Positions 9,032 to 18,490 are shown, counted from the first letter of the stretch. The stretch: 64,000 nt of DNA from Modicisalibacter sp049808615 (GCF_049808615.1 NZ_JBNCAN010000005.1:134823-198822); one strand, 5' to 3'. The notes: a model not told the origin generated them from the sequence alone. Numbers and translations: made by a program.

Positions 9032-10234
9032 ATGACCATTGCTGACCGCTGGCTGCTTCCCGACGGTATGGACGAAGTACTTCCCCCCCAGGCGACGCGC
9101 ATGGAACAGTTGCGCCGCGCCTTGCTCGATCTTTATTACCGCTGGGGGTACGATCTGGTGATGCCACCGCCGGTGGAGTTTCTGGATTCGCTACTGACCG
9201 GTACCGGTACCGATCTTGATCTGCAGACCTTCAAGCTTACCGATCAATTGACCGGTCGCATGATGGGGGCAAGTGCCGATGTCACGCCTCAGGTAGCGCG
9301 CATGGATGCCCATTCCCTGAGTCGTCAGGGGCCAGCGCGTTTGTGTTATTGCAACTCGGTGCTGCGCGCTCAGGCGGATCAGCATCAAAGCGGGCGCAGC
9401 CCGGTGCAAGTGGGGGTGGAGCTGTTCGGTCATGCGGGGCTGGAGGCGGACCTTGAAATTCTGCATCTGGCTCTGTCGAGCCTGTCTGTCGCTGGCGCGG
9501 ACGAAATTCATCTGGCGTTGGGTCACATCGGTATCTATCGCGATCTGGCTCAGGCCGCGGATCTCGACGCCGTAAGGCAACGCGCGCTGTTCGAAGCCAT
9601 CGAGCGCAAATCTCCAGGTGAAGTGGCCAGACAGGTCGAGCCACATGTAAAGGACCCTCATCTGACGAAACAGCTAAAGGCATTGGTGGGCTTGCATGGC
9701 GGTGTGGACGTCCTGGATGAAGCGCGCACGCTGTTTGCGGGTGCTTCCAATACGATCCTCCAGGCACTGGATCAGCTTCAGGCGCTCTATCGTGGCGTGA
9801 GCGAGAACTATCCGGAGGTGACGCTCTATTTCGATCTGGCCGATCTGCGCGGGTATCAGTATCACACAGGCATGACGTTCGCCGCCTATGTGCCAAGTTA
9901 TGGACAGGCGTTGGTCAAAGGCGGGCGCTACGACGATACGGGGCAGGCGTTTGGTCGTGCGCGCCCAGCGACGGGGTTCTCGATGGACCTGAAATTACTG
10001 GCGTCACTGGCTGAGAGTCCTCCGGCGGAAGATGGTATCTGGGCGCCGATATGTGCCACCGAGCCGGCCAAACAGCGCTTGGCCGAACAGGTCGGACGTT
10101 TGCGGCAGGCAGGCGAACGGGTCGTTCAGGCATTGCCCGGGCAGAGTACCGGACCTGTGGAACATCGCTGTAACCGTTGCCTGGTGGAGACGGACAACGG
10201 TTGGCAGATTTCTTCATTGAATTCATGCCGTTAG
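9032..10234 (+). CDS. hisZ: HisZ, ATP phosphoribosyltransferase regulatory subunit
   Basis: HisZ is a catalytically dead relative of histidyl-tRNA synthetase. It assembles with short-form HisG to make the first enzyme of histidine synthesis and gives it feedback control. The 400-residue product starts MTIADRWLLPDGMDEVLPPQA and has a class II synthetase-like core, with FKLTDQLTGRMMGASADVTPQVAR and YYRWGYDLVMPP. Near the end it keeps GGRYDDTGQAFGRARPATGFSMD but lacks the tRNA-binding domain. The ATG at 9032 is chosen over 9002, which lies in the terminator tail. hisZ-purA is a common gammaproteobacterial pair. Short-form hisG is expected elsewhere. Confidence 0.95.
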   Translation: MTIADRWLLPDGMDEVLPPQATRMEQLRRALLDLYYRWGYDLVMPPPVEFLDSLLTGTGTDLDLQTFKLTDQLTGRMMGASADVTPQVARMDAHSLSRQGPARLCYCNSVLRAQADQHQSGRSPVQVGVELFGHAGLEADLEILHLALSSLSVAGADEIHLALGHIGIYRDLAQAADLDAVRQRALFEAIERKSPGEVARQVEPHVKDPHLTKQLKALVGLHGGVDVLDEARTLFAGASNTILQALDQLQALYRGVSENYPEVTLYFDLADLRGYQYHTGMTFAAYVPSYGQALVKGGRYDDTGQAFGRARPATGFSMDLKLLASLAESPPAEDGIWAPICATEPAKQRLAEQVGRLRQAGERVVQALPGQSTGPVEHRCNRCLVETDNGWQISSLNSCR

Positions 10235-10307
10235 TGCGCTCTTCAAAGCGACCAGGCGAACGGCCACTCCATCAAAAGACGGATCAAACGATCAAGAGAA
10301 GGGAGCA

Positions 10308-11603
10308 ATGGGCAAGAACGTAGTGGTATTGGGCACCCAATGGGGTGATGAAGGTAAGGGCAAGGTAGTCGACCTGCTCACCGAGTCGGCCTCTGCGGTC
10401 GTGCGTTTTCAAGGTGGTCACAATGCCGGTCATACGCTGGTGATCGATGGTGAAAAGACCGTACTGCATCTAATTCCTTCCGGCGTCTTGCGTGACGATA
10501 AAGTTTGCGTAATCGGCAACGGCGTAGTGCTCTCGCCGGAGGCGTTGATCAAGGAAATTCGCGAACTCGAGGCCAAGGGCGTTCCAGTGCGCCAGCGTTT
10601 ACGTCTGTCGCCGGCCTGTCCGTTGATCCTCAGCTACCATGTGCATCTTGACCAAGCTCGGGAGAAGGCGCGGGGCGTGGCCAAGATTGGTACCACGGGG
10701 CGTGGCATCGGTCCTGCCTACGAGGACAAGGTGGCTCGTCGTGGGCTGCGTCTGGGCGATATGCTGCATCGTGAACGCTTCGCGTCGAAGCTTGGTGAAG
10801 TGCTGGATTACCACAACTTCGTGCTGCAGCATTATCACGGTGAGCCTCCCGTCGATTTCCAGCAGGTGCTCGATGAGGCCATGAGCATGGCCGAGGAATT
10901 GCGCCCCATGGTGTGCGACACGGTCAGTCTGGTGCATGCCATGCGCAAGGCGGGTGACAACATTCTCTTCGAAGGCGCTCAAGGATCGCTGCTCGACATC
11001 GATCACGGCACCTATCCCTATGTCACCAGTTCCAACACTACTGCCGGCGGCACCGCGACCGGTTCCGGGGTTGGTCCTCTATATCTCGATTATGTGTTGG
11101 GTATTACCAAGGCCTATACCACGCGGGTTGGATCAGGTCCTTTCCCGACCGAGCTGTTCGATGAGTTTGGCCGCCACCTGGCCGAACGGGGCCACGAGTT
11201 TGGCGCCACTACCGGACGTCCACGCCGCTGCGGCTGGTTCGATGCCGTTGCGCTACGTCATGCGGTGCAGATCAATTCGGTATCGGGTATCTGCCTGACC
11301 AAACTCGACGTGCTCGATGGTCTGGAAACTATTCGCGTGTGCATCGGCTATCGCAGCAAGGATGGGGACGAGCTCGACACACCCGTCGATTCCGAAGGGT
11401 ATGAAGCGGTAGAGCCCATCTATCAAGATTTACCGGGCTGGAGTGAGTCGACGCTGGGTGTCAAGCGCGTAGAAGAATTGCCGGACAATGCCCGCGCGTA
11501 TATCAGCTTTCTGGAAGAGCAGACCGGCACGCCGATCGATATCATTTCGACGGGACCGGATCGCAACGAGACCATCGTGTTACGCAACCCGTTTTCGGTA
11601 TAA
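10308..11603 (+). CDS. purA: PurA, adenylosuccinate synthetase
   Basis: PurA joins IMP and aspartate using GTP, the first committed step to AMP. The 431-residue product (E. coli 432) opens with the GTP-loop sequence GTQWGDEGKGKVVDLL. It carries GGHNAGHTL, FEGAQGSLLDIDHGTYPYV, the arginine-rich TTGRPRRCGWFD and TKLDVLDG. ATG 10308 has GAAGGGAGCA upstream. The gene ends 23 bases before a long hairpin shared with the opposing Sel1 gene. Confidence 0.98.
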   Translation: MGKNVVVLGTQWGDEGKGKVVDLLTESASAVVRFQGGHNAGHTLVIDGEKTVLHLIPSGVLRDDKVCVIGNGVVLSPEALIKEIRELEAKGVPVRQRLRLSPACPLILSYHVHLDQAREKARGVAKIGTTGRGIGPAYEDKVARRGLRLGDMLHRERFASKLGEVLDYHNFVLQHYHGEPPVDFQQVLDEAMSMAEELRPMVCDTVSLVHAMRKAGDNILFEGAQGSLLDIDHGTYPYVTSSNTTAGGTATGSGVGPLYLDYVLGITKAYTTRVGSGPFPTELFDEFGRHLAERGHEFGATTGRPRRCGWFDAVALRHAVQINSVSGICLTKLDVLDGLETIRVCIGYRSKDGDELDTPVDSEGYEAVEPIYQDLPGWSESTLGVKRVEELPDNARAYISFLEEQTGTPIDIISTGPDRNETIVLRNPFSV

Positions 11604-11626
11604 CGCAGGAATGTGGTGATCCAAAT

Positions 11627-11655
11627 GAAACAGCCGGCGATTCGCCGGCTGTTTC
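11627..11655. terminator. Bidirectional terminator between purA and the exopolysaccharide locus
   Basis: GAAACAGCCGGCGA at 11627-11640 is exactly complementary to TCGCCGGCTGTTTC at 11642-11655, a 14-bp GC-rich stem with a very tight loop. It lies between the convergent ends of purA and the Sel1 gene. The T-tracts are only three bases long on either side, but the stem is strong and well placed. Confidence 0.75.
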
Positions 11656-11682
11656 GATTCTGCTTCCTGGATACTGAAGAGA

Positions 11683-14463
11683 CTAGCCCACCTGAGCGGC
11701 CTGGCGAGCAGCCTCGATGGCTTCCGGGTCCTGGAGCAGTTCGCGCATGGTTTGCAGCGCGATCTGGCTATCGCCATCGATGACTTTATCCAGCCACAGG
11801 AGTGCCTGGGTTTCATCGACGCCTTCCAGACCGTTGGCCATGAGATAGGCCTTGGCCAGCGCCAGTCGCGCCGTGCGATTACCGCTGCTGGCCGCCTGGA
11901 ACAGCAACTCGGCGCCGCGTTCAGGGTCCAGCTCGAGGGCCTCGCCCTGTAGATATTCGCTGCCCAGAGCCGACTGGGCACCGGAATGTCCTGCATCGGC
12001 GGCTTCCGTCATCAACCGGCGTCCCTGGTCCACGTCTTTCGGGATTCCCGCGGTACCATAGAGCTTCGCATGACCTAGCAGCGACTTGGCCCAGGGATCA
12101 CCGGCATCAACGGCAAACGACAGCCATTTTTCTGCCAATTCGGGATTGGTCTCGACCCCTTTGCCATTGAGATAGGCCTCTCCCAAGGTGCGCGCCGCAT
12201 AGGGGTTACCGCTCTCGGCAGATTGATTCAGATAACGTAGCCCCGTCTCGACATCCTTCTCGACATAGTTACCGGCGAGATAGGCTTCGCCAAGGAACAA
12301 TCGAGCGCCACTGTTGCCATTACGCGCCGCCTGACGCAGCATTTCCAGTCCGCGTTCGGGCTCCGCCGCCACGAGTTCACCCTTGAGCAGAATTTCGCCC
12401 AGATCGGCCCGGGCACCGGCGTGACCGCGTGCCACCGCGCTTCTCAGATAATCGATGCCATACTTGGCATTGCGCTGTACCCCCTGACCCTTGAGATACA
12501 TGCGACCCAAGCTGGCTGCAGCCCCGGCATGACCTTCGTCGTAAGCGCGCTTGAACCAGATGCGCGCCTGACGATAATTCTGACGGACTCCCTGACCATT
12601 GAGGTAGGCGCGACCCAGATCCGCCATCGCAGCTGGATCACCCATCTCGGCGGCACGTATGAGGGCGTCTATATCTCCCTGTTCACCCAAGGCGCGATAG
12701 GTGCGGGACAAGGCGCCCTCAGCCGAGTTGTGCCCAGCTTCCCGGGCGCGAGTGAGCCATTGCTCGGAACGCTGAAGATCCTGGGGGATCAGTTCGCTGT
12801 CGCGATAGGCTCGGCCGAGTACGACCATGGCATAAGCATCGCCGCTGTTGGCTGCTTTCTCCAGCAGGCTCAGTGCCTCTCCGGATTCGCTCTGTTGCAG
12901 CGTGCCATCGACAAAGGCTTCGCCCAGTTTGGTCATAGCAGTGGTGTCGCCGGCCTTGACGGCTTGGCGCAGCAGGCGTTCGGCTTCCGCATCATCGCGC
13001 TTGAGAATGCGTCCTTCGAGATAGGCTTCGCCGAGAATACGCGAGGCAAATATCTGGCCGCGATCGGCGGCATCGGAGAGATACTGAATGGCCCGTACGC
13101 CATCCGGCGCAACGCCGTTACCCGTCAGGTAGGCCTCACCGAGCAGGGCGGTGGCATACTCGCTGCCCGCTTCATGACCGCGTTGCAGATACTCGATGCC
13201 ACGCTGAGGATTGGTGGGGTTGATGTCTGGATCCAGATAGGTGTCGCCGAGTACGGCGAGGGCTAGGGGATCATCCTTGCGTGCCGCTTTTTCGAGCATC
13301 GCAATGCCCTTGTCGGCCTGCCGTGGGAGGGTCTTGCCTTCGAGGTAAGCGCGCCCGAGCGTGACCTCGGCCAGCGTAGAGCCTTGAGCGGAGGCTTTTT
13401 CAAGCCATTGTGCGCCTTGCTCTGGGTTGGCGGTAACACCCGGAGTGCCACCGAGTAACGCCTTGCCCAGATGTTCCATGGCTTCGACATCACCGGCGTC
13501 GGCGGCCCGGGTCAGCAGGTCGAGCCCACGCTGAGTATCGCCCGTGGCCAATAACGCTTCCCCCGCTTCCCCAAGCGCCTCGGGGTTGTTCGACTCCGCA
13601 GCGCGCTCCAGCCACTCAAGCCGCTTCTGGGGATCGGGCTGGAGCAGGCCATCCGGCTCGTAGAGCGCGGCAAGCTGCATCATGGCGTCGATATCGCCTG
13701 CTTGTGCCTGGGGTTTGATCGCTTCTGCATAGCGCTGTGCATAACTGCGCGACTGTCCGATATTCGTTTCGGCCCAGCCGTTGGCGCTATAGGCCTCGGC
13801 CAACGCCTTCATGGCATTGGGGTAGCCCTGATTGGCCGCCTGCTGATAGAGCTCGATGGCGAGTTCAGGCTTGGGCGATACGCCGATACCTTGGACCAGC
13901 ATGTCGGCCAGTAGCGCCAACGAGCTGCCGCCGCCTTGCTCCTCGACCGACAGCTTGGCCAACCGGTAGGCCAGGGTCTCGTTGCGTTCCACGCCGTCGC
14001 CCGCCAGGTAAAGCTTGGCCAGCTTGCGCGCAGCATGTTTATGCACCGAGGACGGCGTTTCCAGGGCTTTGCCATAGAGTCTGGCCGCTCGAGCCGGATC
14101 ACGTGGCACCCCGATGCCGTCGTCATAGATTTGAGCCAGTTCATAGTAGGCGGGGGGATAGTCTCGACGCATCAAGGATTGGAACTGCTCGATACCCTCC
14201 TCGATGTTGCCTTGTTCGATTGCCTGGCGGCCAAATTCCACCTGCCCCCATTCCATCGACCCCATGTCCGGGGACTGGCCGCCGTCGAACCAATTGTTGT
14301 AGCGGGGATCCACGGCGGGTTCGGGTAGGCTGGCGGTATCGAGCGTGCCTCCACCACCGCTGGCACAGCCGCCAAGCGCTGCTATTACGGCGCTGGTGAT
14401 GAGCAAACGTGCAAGGCGGGGAGTGCGATGCACGAATGAGTGTGTCAATGTCGGTCCTGGCAT
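11683..14463 (-). CDS. Very large Sel1-repeat lipoprotein, AlgK-like
   Basis: The 926-residue product has a lipoprotein signal ending LGGCASGG (lipidated Cys at about residue 32), so it should sit in a membrane facing the periplasm. Nearly all the rest is about twenty Sel1-like (TPR-type) repeats of 36 residues, seen as recurring A-x2-LG-x-AYL-x-G units. AlgK, the Sel1 lipoprotein of alginate export, has the same plan but is only about half as long. AlgK binds the outer-membrane porin AlgE and holds the export complex together; a scaffold role is inferred here. ATG 14463 follows GGGAGGACACAGATC. This is the last gene of the minus-strand exopolysaccharide locus. No AlgE-like porin is adjacent. 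Confidence 0.85.
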   Translation of the reverse strand: MPGPTLTHSFVHRTPRLARLLITSAVIAALGGCASGGGGTLDTASLPEPAVDPRYNNWFDGGQSPDMGSMEWGQVEFGRQAIEQGNIEEGIEQFQSLMRRDYPPAYYELAQIYDDGIGVPRDPARAARLYGKALETPSSVHKHAARKLAKLYLAGDGVERNETLAYRLAKLSVEEQGGGSSLALLADMLVQGIGVSPKPELAIELYQQAANQGYPNAMKALAEAYSANGWAETNIGQSRSYAQRYAEAIKPQAQAGDIDAMMQLAALYEPDGLLQPDPQKRLEWLERAAESNNPEALGEAGEALLATGDTQRGLDLLTRAADAGDVEAMEHLGKALLGGTPGVTANPEQGAQWLEKASAQGSTLAEVTLGRAYLEGKTLPRQADKGIAMLEKAARKDDPLALAVLGDTYLDPDINPTNPQRGIEYLQRGHEAGSEYATALLGEAYLTGNGVAPDGVRAIQYLSDAADRGQIFASRILGEAYLEGRILKRDDAEAERLLRQAVKAGDTTAMTKLGEAFVDGTLQQSESGEALSLLEKAANSGDAYAMVVLGRAYRDSELIPQDLQRSEQWLTRAREAGHNSAEGALSRTYRALGEQGDIDALIRAAEMGDPAAMADLGRAYLNGQGVRQNYRQARIWFKRAYDEGHAGAAASLGRMYLKGQGVQRNAKYGIDYLRSAVARGHAGARADLGEILLKGELVAAEPERGLEMLRQAARNGNSGARLFLGEAYLAGNYVEKDVETGLRYLNQSAESGNPYAARTLGEAYLNGKGVETNPELAEKWLSFAVDAGDPWAKSLLGHAKLYGTAGIPKDVDQGRRLMTEAADAGHSGAQSALGSEYLQGEALELDPERGAELLFQAASSGNRTARLALAKAYLMANGLEGVDETQALLWLDKVIDGDSQIALQTMRELLQDPEAIEAARQAAQVG

Positions 14464-14579
14464 GATCTGTGTCCTCCCTGAACGAAACACGGAGTGTGTT
14501 TCGCTGCCATTGTTCGAATGTGGTCATTACGACGTAGGTGAGTGTCAGACCGCAATTCGTGGAATCGAATCCATTACAG

Positions 14580-14614
14580 CCATTCGTCTTTCACGTTGGG
14601 TAATAGACGAATGG
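14580..14614. repeat. Inverted repeat between the PL5 lyase and Sel1 genes
   Basis: CCATTCGTCT (14580-14589) and AGACGAATGG (14605-14614) form a perfect 10-bp stem with a 15-base loop. It begins right after the lyase stop codon and 117 bases before the Sel1 start, in the direction of transcription. No T-run follows on the minus strand. It may stabilise the upstream mRNA or set the ratio of the two products. Confidence 0.55.
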
Positions 14615-14615
14615 A

Positions 14616-15884
14616 TCAACCGGAGAAAACCTCGGTTTCTTCGATTTCTTCGCGTTTCTGCTCGATGATTTCATGTCGTTGCGCATCGGGGTCCATGAAG
14701 TAGAGCGTTGCATACCCCCCGGCACTGCGATTGAAAATCGGACGCATCGGTTTGATGAATTCCGCGATCCTGGGGTCATTGAACTGATGCTGATAGATCT
14801 CCATCCAGGCGAAATACTGATCGTCCGTGAAAAACCCTGTGTACTGTTCCGCAGGGGCTAAATCGCCGAGAGCTGCGGGATTCTCGAAGATGTCCAGGGC
14901 GAAATCGACCGCGTCATGTATCGTCTTTCCATCGATTTCCAGGTCGAAGATGTCATAGCCCTGGCGCGAGACGATCTGCATGTTGGTGACCAGATAGAGA
15001 AGAGCATAGTTCTGATAGTGACTGGCCCGGCGTCCGCGTTTCATTTCCAGACGAAAGGCGCCGTCATTGATGAGGTCGCTGAGTGCCGAATAGATAGCAC
15101 TGACACCGAAGTGAAACAGTTCCTGGTCTTCGGTGAGTATCCCGACCATGGTGCCGTAGAGCGCCCGACGATAGAAGTGATTGTTGCAGCAGCTATTATC
15201 GGGGCGCCCGGGGATATCGGCGTGCTGATGAGCAAGGCGATTGAGCCAGTCGTCGATACGCTCTTTTTCCTCCTGCATGCCGTTCACTTGTGGACGCACG
15301 ACCGAATAAGCCATGGCCGCGGCAAAAATCATCGACTCCGTGGCAAACCAGGCCTGTGGGTGGGAAGAGACGTAATAGAAATCCATTATGCCATCTGCCT
15401 GAGCCCAATGATCCAGGAAGGACACCAGGCATTCGGCGTAATAGATATCGCCGCTCGCCACGTAACTGCCTGACAGCTTGGAGACGGTGTCTTCGAACTG
15501 GAATAGTGGACGCGAGGCGAAGCGCCACTCATCGGGGCTCGGATAGAAGCCGGGAATGCGGATCTGATCCGATAGCGGGGGAATGGCCAATACCTGCTGG
15601 CAACTTAAACTGTTCCTGAGCTGGGCAGCCTGTTGCATGAGCATAGGGTTGTCAGTGTTCTTGATCAGTTCGATGCGTTCCTGCACGTCAAAGTAGGAAG
15701 CGTCAGGATCGGTCACGGTATACTTGGAAAGATCCAGCGCTTCTCGCTCTTCGATAGTCATCGCATGAACGTTGAAAACGCTGCCGAAGACCAGGCTCAA
15801 TGCCATCATCATCGATGGCAAGAAGCCTTTTCCGATCCATTGGTGCGGATGAAATCCATTTTGCAAGAACATAGAGTAATGCAT
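14616..15884 (-). CDS. PL5 family (AlgL-type) polyuronate lyase
   Basis: Periplasmic alginate lyases of family PL5 cut uronic-acid polymers by beta-elimination. This 422-residue protein has an N-terminal hydrophobic signal stretch (about 24-41, MMMALSLVFGSVFNVHA). It carries the PL5 catalytic signatures: NNH at about 234-236 and MKRGRRASHYQNYAL at about 281-295. The spacing of Arg283 and Tyr290 matches the AlgL pair. GFFTDDQYFAWMEIYQHQF near residue 365 matches the C-terminal helix region. All four expected catalytic residues are present, so it is probably active. Some PL5 enzymes cut polyglucuronate. No clear ribosome site precedes 15884, and a start at 15812 is possible. It follows the PL14 gene by 35 bases. 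Confidence 0.85.
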   Translation of the reverse strand: MHYSMFLQNGFHPHQWIGKGFLPSMMMALSLVFGSVFNVHAMTIEEREALDLSKYTVTDPDASYFDVQERIELIKNTDNPMLMQQAAQLRNSLSCQQVLAIPPLSDQIRIPGFYPSPDEWRFASRPLFQFEDTVSKLSGSYVASGDIYYAECLVSFLDHWAQADGIMDFYYVSSHPQAWFATESMIFAAAMAYSVVRPQVNGMQEEKERIDDWLNRLAHQHADIPGRPDNSCCNNHFYRRALYGTMVGILTEDQELFHFGVSAIYSALSDLINDGAFRLEMKRGRRASHYQNYALLYLVTNMQIVSRQGYDIFDLEIDGKTIHDAVDFALDIFENPAALGDLAPAEQYTGFFTDDQYFAWMEIYQHQFNDPRIAEFIKPMRPIFNRSAGGYATLYFMDPDAQRHEIIEQKREEIEETEVFSG

Positions 15885-15919
15885 CGCCGTTAAAGAGAAT
15901 GATGCCCTGTGATAATTGA

Positions 15920-16810
15920 TCAGCCACGCGGGCGATAGAAGCGGAAGTCGGAGAAGTCGGCGACCTGATCACGCGGTGTGCGCCACTCTTCGCCATTGCC
16001 ACCGAAGAAGGTCGAGAACATCAATCCATCGGCATAGATATGCGCGTTGGTGCGATAGACGATGTTGTTCTGCTCGAGCACGGGATCACCATTGATCCAG
16101 ACCCGCGCGATTCCATTTTTCTGGTCAGGATCGTTGAGAATGATTTCCTGCTCGATGGTCACCCATTCGCCGGTGGGGAAGATCCAGGAGCCACGGCCTA
16201 CGGATTTACCGTAGTCGGTATCCTTGATGACATACTCATAGAGTTCTCCCTGGCCATCCTCGCGCCACATGAAGCGAACGGAAAATCCTTCTTCACCGGT
16301 AACTTCTTCGCCTCCGCTGGGAGCAATCCCCCCGTATAGCCCGGGCAGTTTGCCTCCTTTGACGAAATCGAAGCCTGGTTCGAAGCGCACCTTGTATTGC
16401 AGGCAGGCACTCTCGGACTTGGAAAGACCATCGATGGTGGCAAAGAAGCCAGCCCCCCCCTTGCCGTTATCGCTGGGAGAAGAGGTGCCCGCCGGATAGT
16501 GGACTCGCAGTGCCGTTTCACTCAGTCCCGCCTGTTGAGGAGAGAGCACTTCGATATTCTCGCGGGTCCCCCAGTCATCGTTGGTGCCATAACCGATGCG
16601 CACTGCATCCTTGCCGTCCTTGGGGTTGATCGGTGGTGCCGGGTCTGCCACCAGTTCGTAGCGGGCAGAGCAGGGGGCTACCTGAGGGATACCGAGCTTG
16701 GCTTCGTCACCGTCATCCGCAGCGGCGGCCATGCCAGGTAGTGTGACCAATAGGCTGGTTAGTACCAGATGAGACACACCACGGCTTTGATCAAAATAAC
16801 GATTAGACAT
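15920..16810 (-). CDS. Secreted PL14-type polysaccharide lyase
   Basis: The 296-residue protein has a clear signal peptide (about 1-31, ending GMAAAADD). A single jelly-roll-type lyase domain follows with the motif run FDFVKGGKLPGLYGG, then EGFSVRFMWREDGQGELYEY, GEWVTIEQEIILNDP, ARVWINGDPV and MFSTFFGG. This pattern is what I know from the polysaccharide lyase 14 family, whose members cut alginate or glucuronan. Ribosome site AAGGAGAG lies seven bases before ATG 16810. It sits between the PilZ protein and a second lyase, so it likely acts on the polymer made by this locus. The family call is firm; the substrate is inferred. Confidence 0.8.
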   Translation of the reverse strand: MSNRYFDQSRGVSHLVLTSLLVTLPGMAAAADDGDEAKLGIPQVAPCSARYELVADPAPPINPKDGKDAVRIGYGTNDDWGTRENIEVLSPQQAGLSETALRVHYPAGTSSPSDNGKGGAGFFATIDGLSKSESACLQYKVRFEPGFDFVKGGKLPGLYGGIAPSGGEEVTGEEGFSVRFMWREDGQGELYEYVIKDTDYGKSVGRGSWIFPTGEWVTIEQEIILNDPDQKNGIARVWINGDPVLEQNNIVYRTNAHIYADGLMFSTFFGGNGEEWRTPRDQVADFSDFRFYRPRG

Positions 16811-16861
16811 TCAACTCTCCTTGATGCTGACTCATGTCATCACGCTGATAGAAATCAACGC

Positions 16862-18451
16862 TCAGGCACCGCTCTCGTTGGTGTCTTCACTTTTTACCGC
16901 TTCGGCAGTATCCACACCGAATAGACGTAGCGTCTGTTGGACCACGGCGCGTCCGCCTTGCCAGATCCATTCGACCGCGCTGTCGATTACCGGCGCTTCG
17001 CTGAAACGTACATCAACAGGGGTTCCGACTGCGCTGGCCGGTAGGGGTTCCTTGGGGACCAGTAGCACACTGGCCACATTCTGCTGCTGACGGACCCACT
17101 TCGGGAAACCGGCGCGGGGCTGACTCTCGACATCCAGCGCGACGGTACGCACCGTGGCCTCGATGGGTTCAGAGGCATTGGGCAGGGCGATGTAGGCCTT
17201 CTGGTGTGGTTGGATACGTGCGATGTCGCTCATGTGCACCAGGGCTTCTGCCATGACGTCGTTATCACTGGTCTGGATCAGCGTCATGATGCGCTCGCTT
17301 TCATTGATGTAGACGCCCCCGGCCCCGCTCAGTGCCCAGGCCACCTGGCAATCACAGGGACTGTAGATGGTGTTGGCCGACATCTGCGCTTCCAGGGCAT
17401 CGATACGCGAGCTTTCATAATCCCTCGCGGTTTCGAACTGCTCGATTCTGGCCTGAGCAATCTCCGGCGAAACGCTTTCATAGCTACTTGGCTCGCCGCC
17501 GGATGGGGTGGCCGAGTCCGCCATGAGCACGTCATTGTTACCATCGATGGCTTCCTGCATGTTCTTGATCAACTGCTGGTTATACGTGTGCGAGGCCTTG
17601 GCCAGGATGAGATCCGTCTGCAATGAGCTGTTGATGACCGTCGTGAGTTTTTGGTCGCGCTTTACCTGATCCCCGGCCTTGAGGCCATGTTCCGCCAGAA
17701 TGCCGGGGCCGGGGGCGCGAATGTCGATACGCGGCGCGGTGACGGCAGCAAAGCTCGGCTCGATCAACATGAAATTGCGATAGGCAGTCGCTGCGATGAC
17801 GGCCAGCAGGATGCCACCGGCAACGGCCAGCAGAGCATAACGCCCCTTGGGTTTCTTGCTCTGCGGGGCGGGTTGTGCCGCCGCCGCCTGATTGCGCTTG
17901 CGGGGTGTCTGTGGGTCTTCACTCTCGATCAGATCCTCGACCGCTGCATAGCGACCGCTAAGATGCGAACGGATGATACGGCGCAAAAGCTCGCGGTGAC
18001 GCTGATCGATCTGGGTGATCTCAAAGGCGGTGGCGTGACTGCTGCCTTGACGCTCGGAATGATTGCGCAGAACTCTTGCCGTGACGGGCACGATCAATTC
18101 CGCCGAACCGGCCATCAGTAGCAGAGATACGCGAAGCACCTGTTCGGGCTCGATAGGTCTATCGTTGTGAATCGAGAATCCCCCCAGGGATAGATCCTCC
18201 CCGGGCAGGGTGTGACCATCTTCGAATTGAACCTGAAAGGGCGCATGTACCCTGACATGCTGTCGCTCATCACGACGCTCGTGGGTCAACTGTCCTTCTC
18301 GGGCGCGGCTCTCCTCTCTGGGTGAGCGCTTCTCTTCTCTGAAGTGGGGGCGACGGGCCTCGCTTTCAGAGTCTCGTTGCGCCTCGCGGGGTGCGCCAAT
18401 CGTAGGTTCGTTGCGCTTGTGATCGTCGTTCGAGCTATGCTTGTCGGCCAT
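16862..18451 (-). CDS. Alg44-like PilZ and membrane-fusion protein
   Basis: Alg44 is the co-polymerase that activates alginate synthase Alg8 when it binds c-di-GMP. The 529-residue product has a charged tail (1-55), then a PilZ domain with the c-di-GMP motifs RxxxR (R63-R67, RQHVR) and DxSxxG (D86-G91, DLSLGG). A membrane segment follows at about 204-224, then a periplasmic HlyD-like domain with a coiled coil and barrel-sandwich parts (DIRAPGPGILAEHGLKAGDQV). This order is the Alg44 architecture, though the protein is longer than Alg44 (about 390). It follows the Alg8-like gene by 39 bases. Both c-di-GMP motifs are intact, so control by c-di-GMP is expected. Confidence 0.88.
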   Translation of the reverse strand: MADKHSSNDDHKRNEPTIGAPREAQRDSESEARRPHFREEKRSPREESRAREGQLTHERRDERQHVRVHAPFQVQFEDGHTLPGEDLSLGGFSIHNDRPIEPEQVLRVSLLLMAGSAELIVPVTARVLRNHSERQGSSHATAFEITQIDQRHRELLRRIIRSHLSGRYAAVEDLIESEDPQTPRKRNQAAAAQPAPQSKKPKGRYALLAVAGGILLAVIAATAYRNFMLIEPSFAAVTAPRIDIRAPGPGILAEHGLKAGDQVKRDQKLTTVINSSLQTDLILAKASHTYNQQLIKNMQEAIDGNNDVLMADSATPSGGEPSSYESVSPEIAQARIEQFETARDYESSRIDALEAQMSANTIYSPCDCQVAWALSGAGGVYINESERIMTLIQTSDNDVMAEALVHMSDIARIQPHQKAYIALPNASEPIEATVRTVALDVESQPRAGFPKWVRQQQNVASVLLVPKEPLPASAVGTPVDVRFSEAPVIDSAVEWIWQGGRAVVQQTLRLFGVDTAEAVKSEDTNESGA

Positions 18452-18490
18452 AATGTGTACTCTTCGTCTGAATCCTTTTTGCCCGTCACG

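Noticed and set aside
12421..13266. Open plus-strand frame of 281 codons opposite the Sel1 gene
   Set aside because: It mirrors the periodic Sel1 repeats on the other strand, has no ribosome site and no family motif. The minus strand is clearly coding.
11683..14463. Tandem DNA repeats or a CRISPR array in the Sel1 gene
   Set aside because: The repetition is at protein level (36-residue Sel1 units); the DNA units differ and there are no equal spacers.
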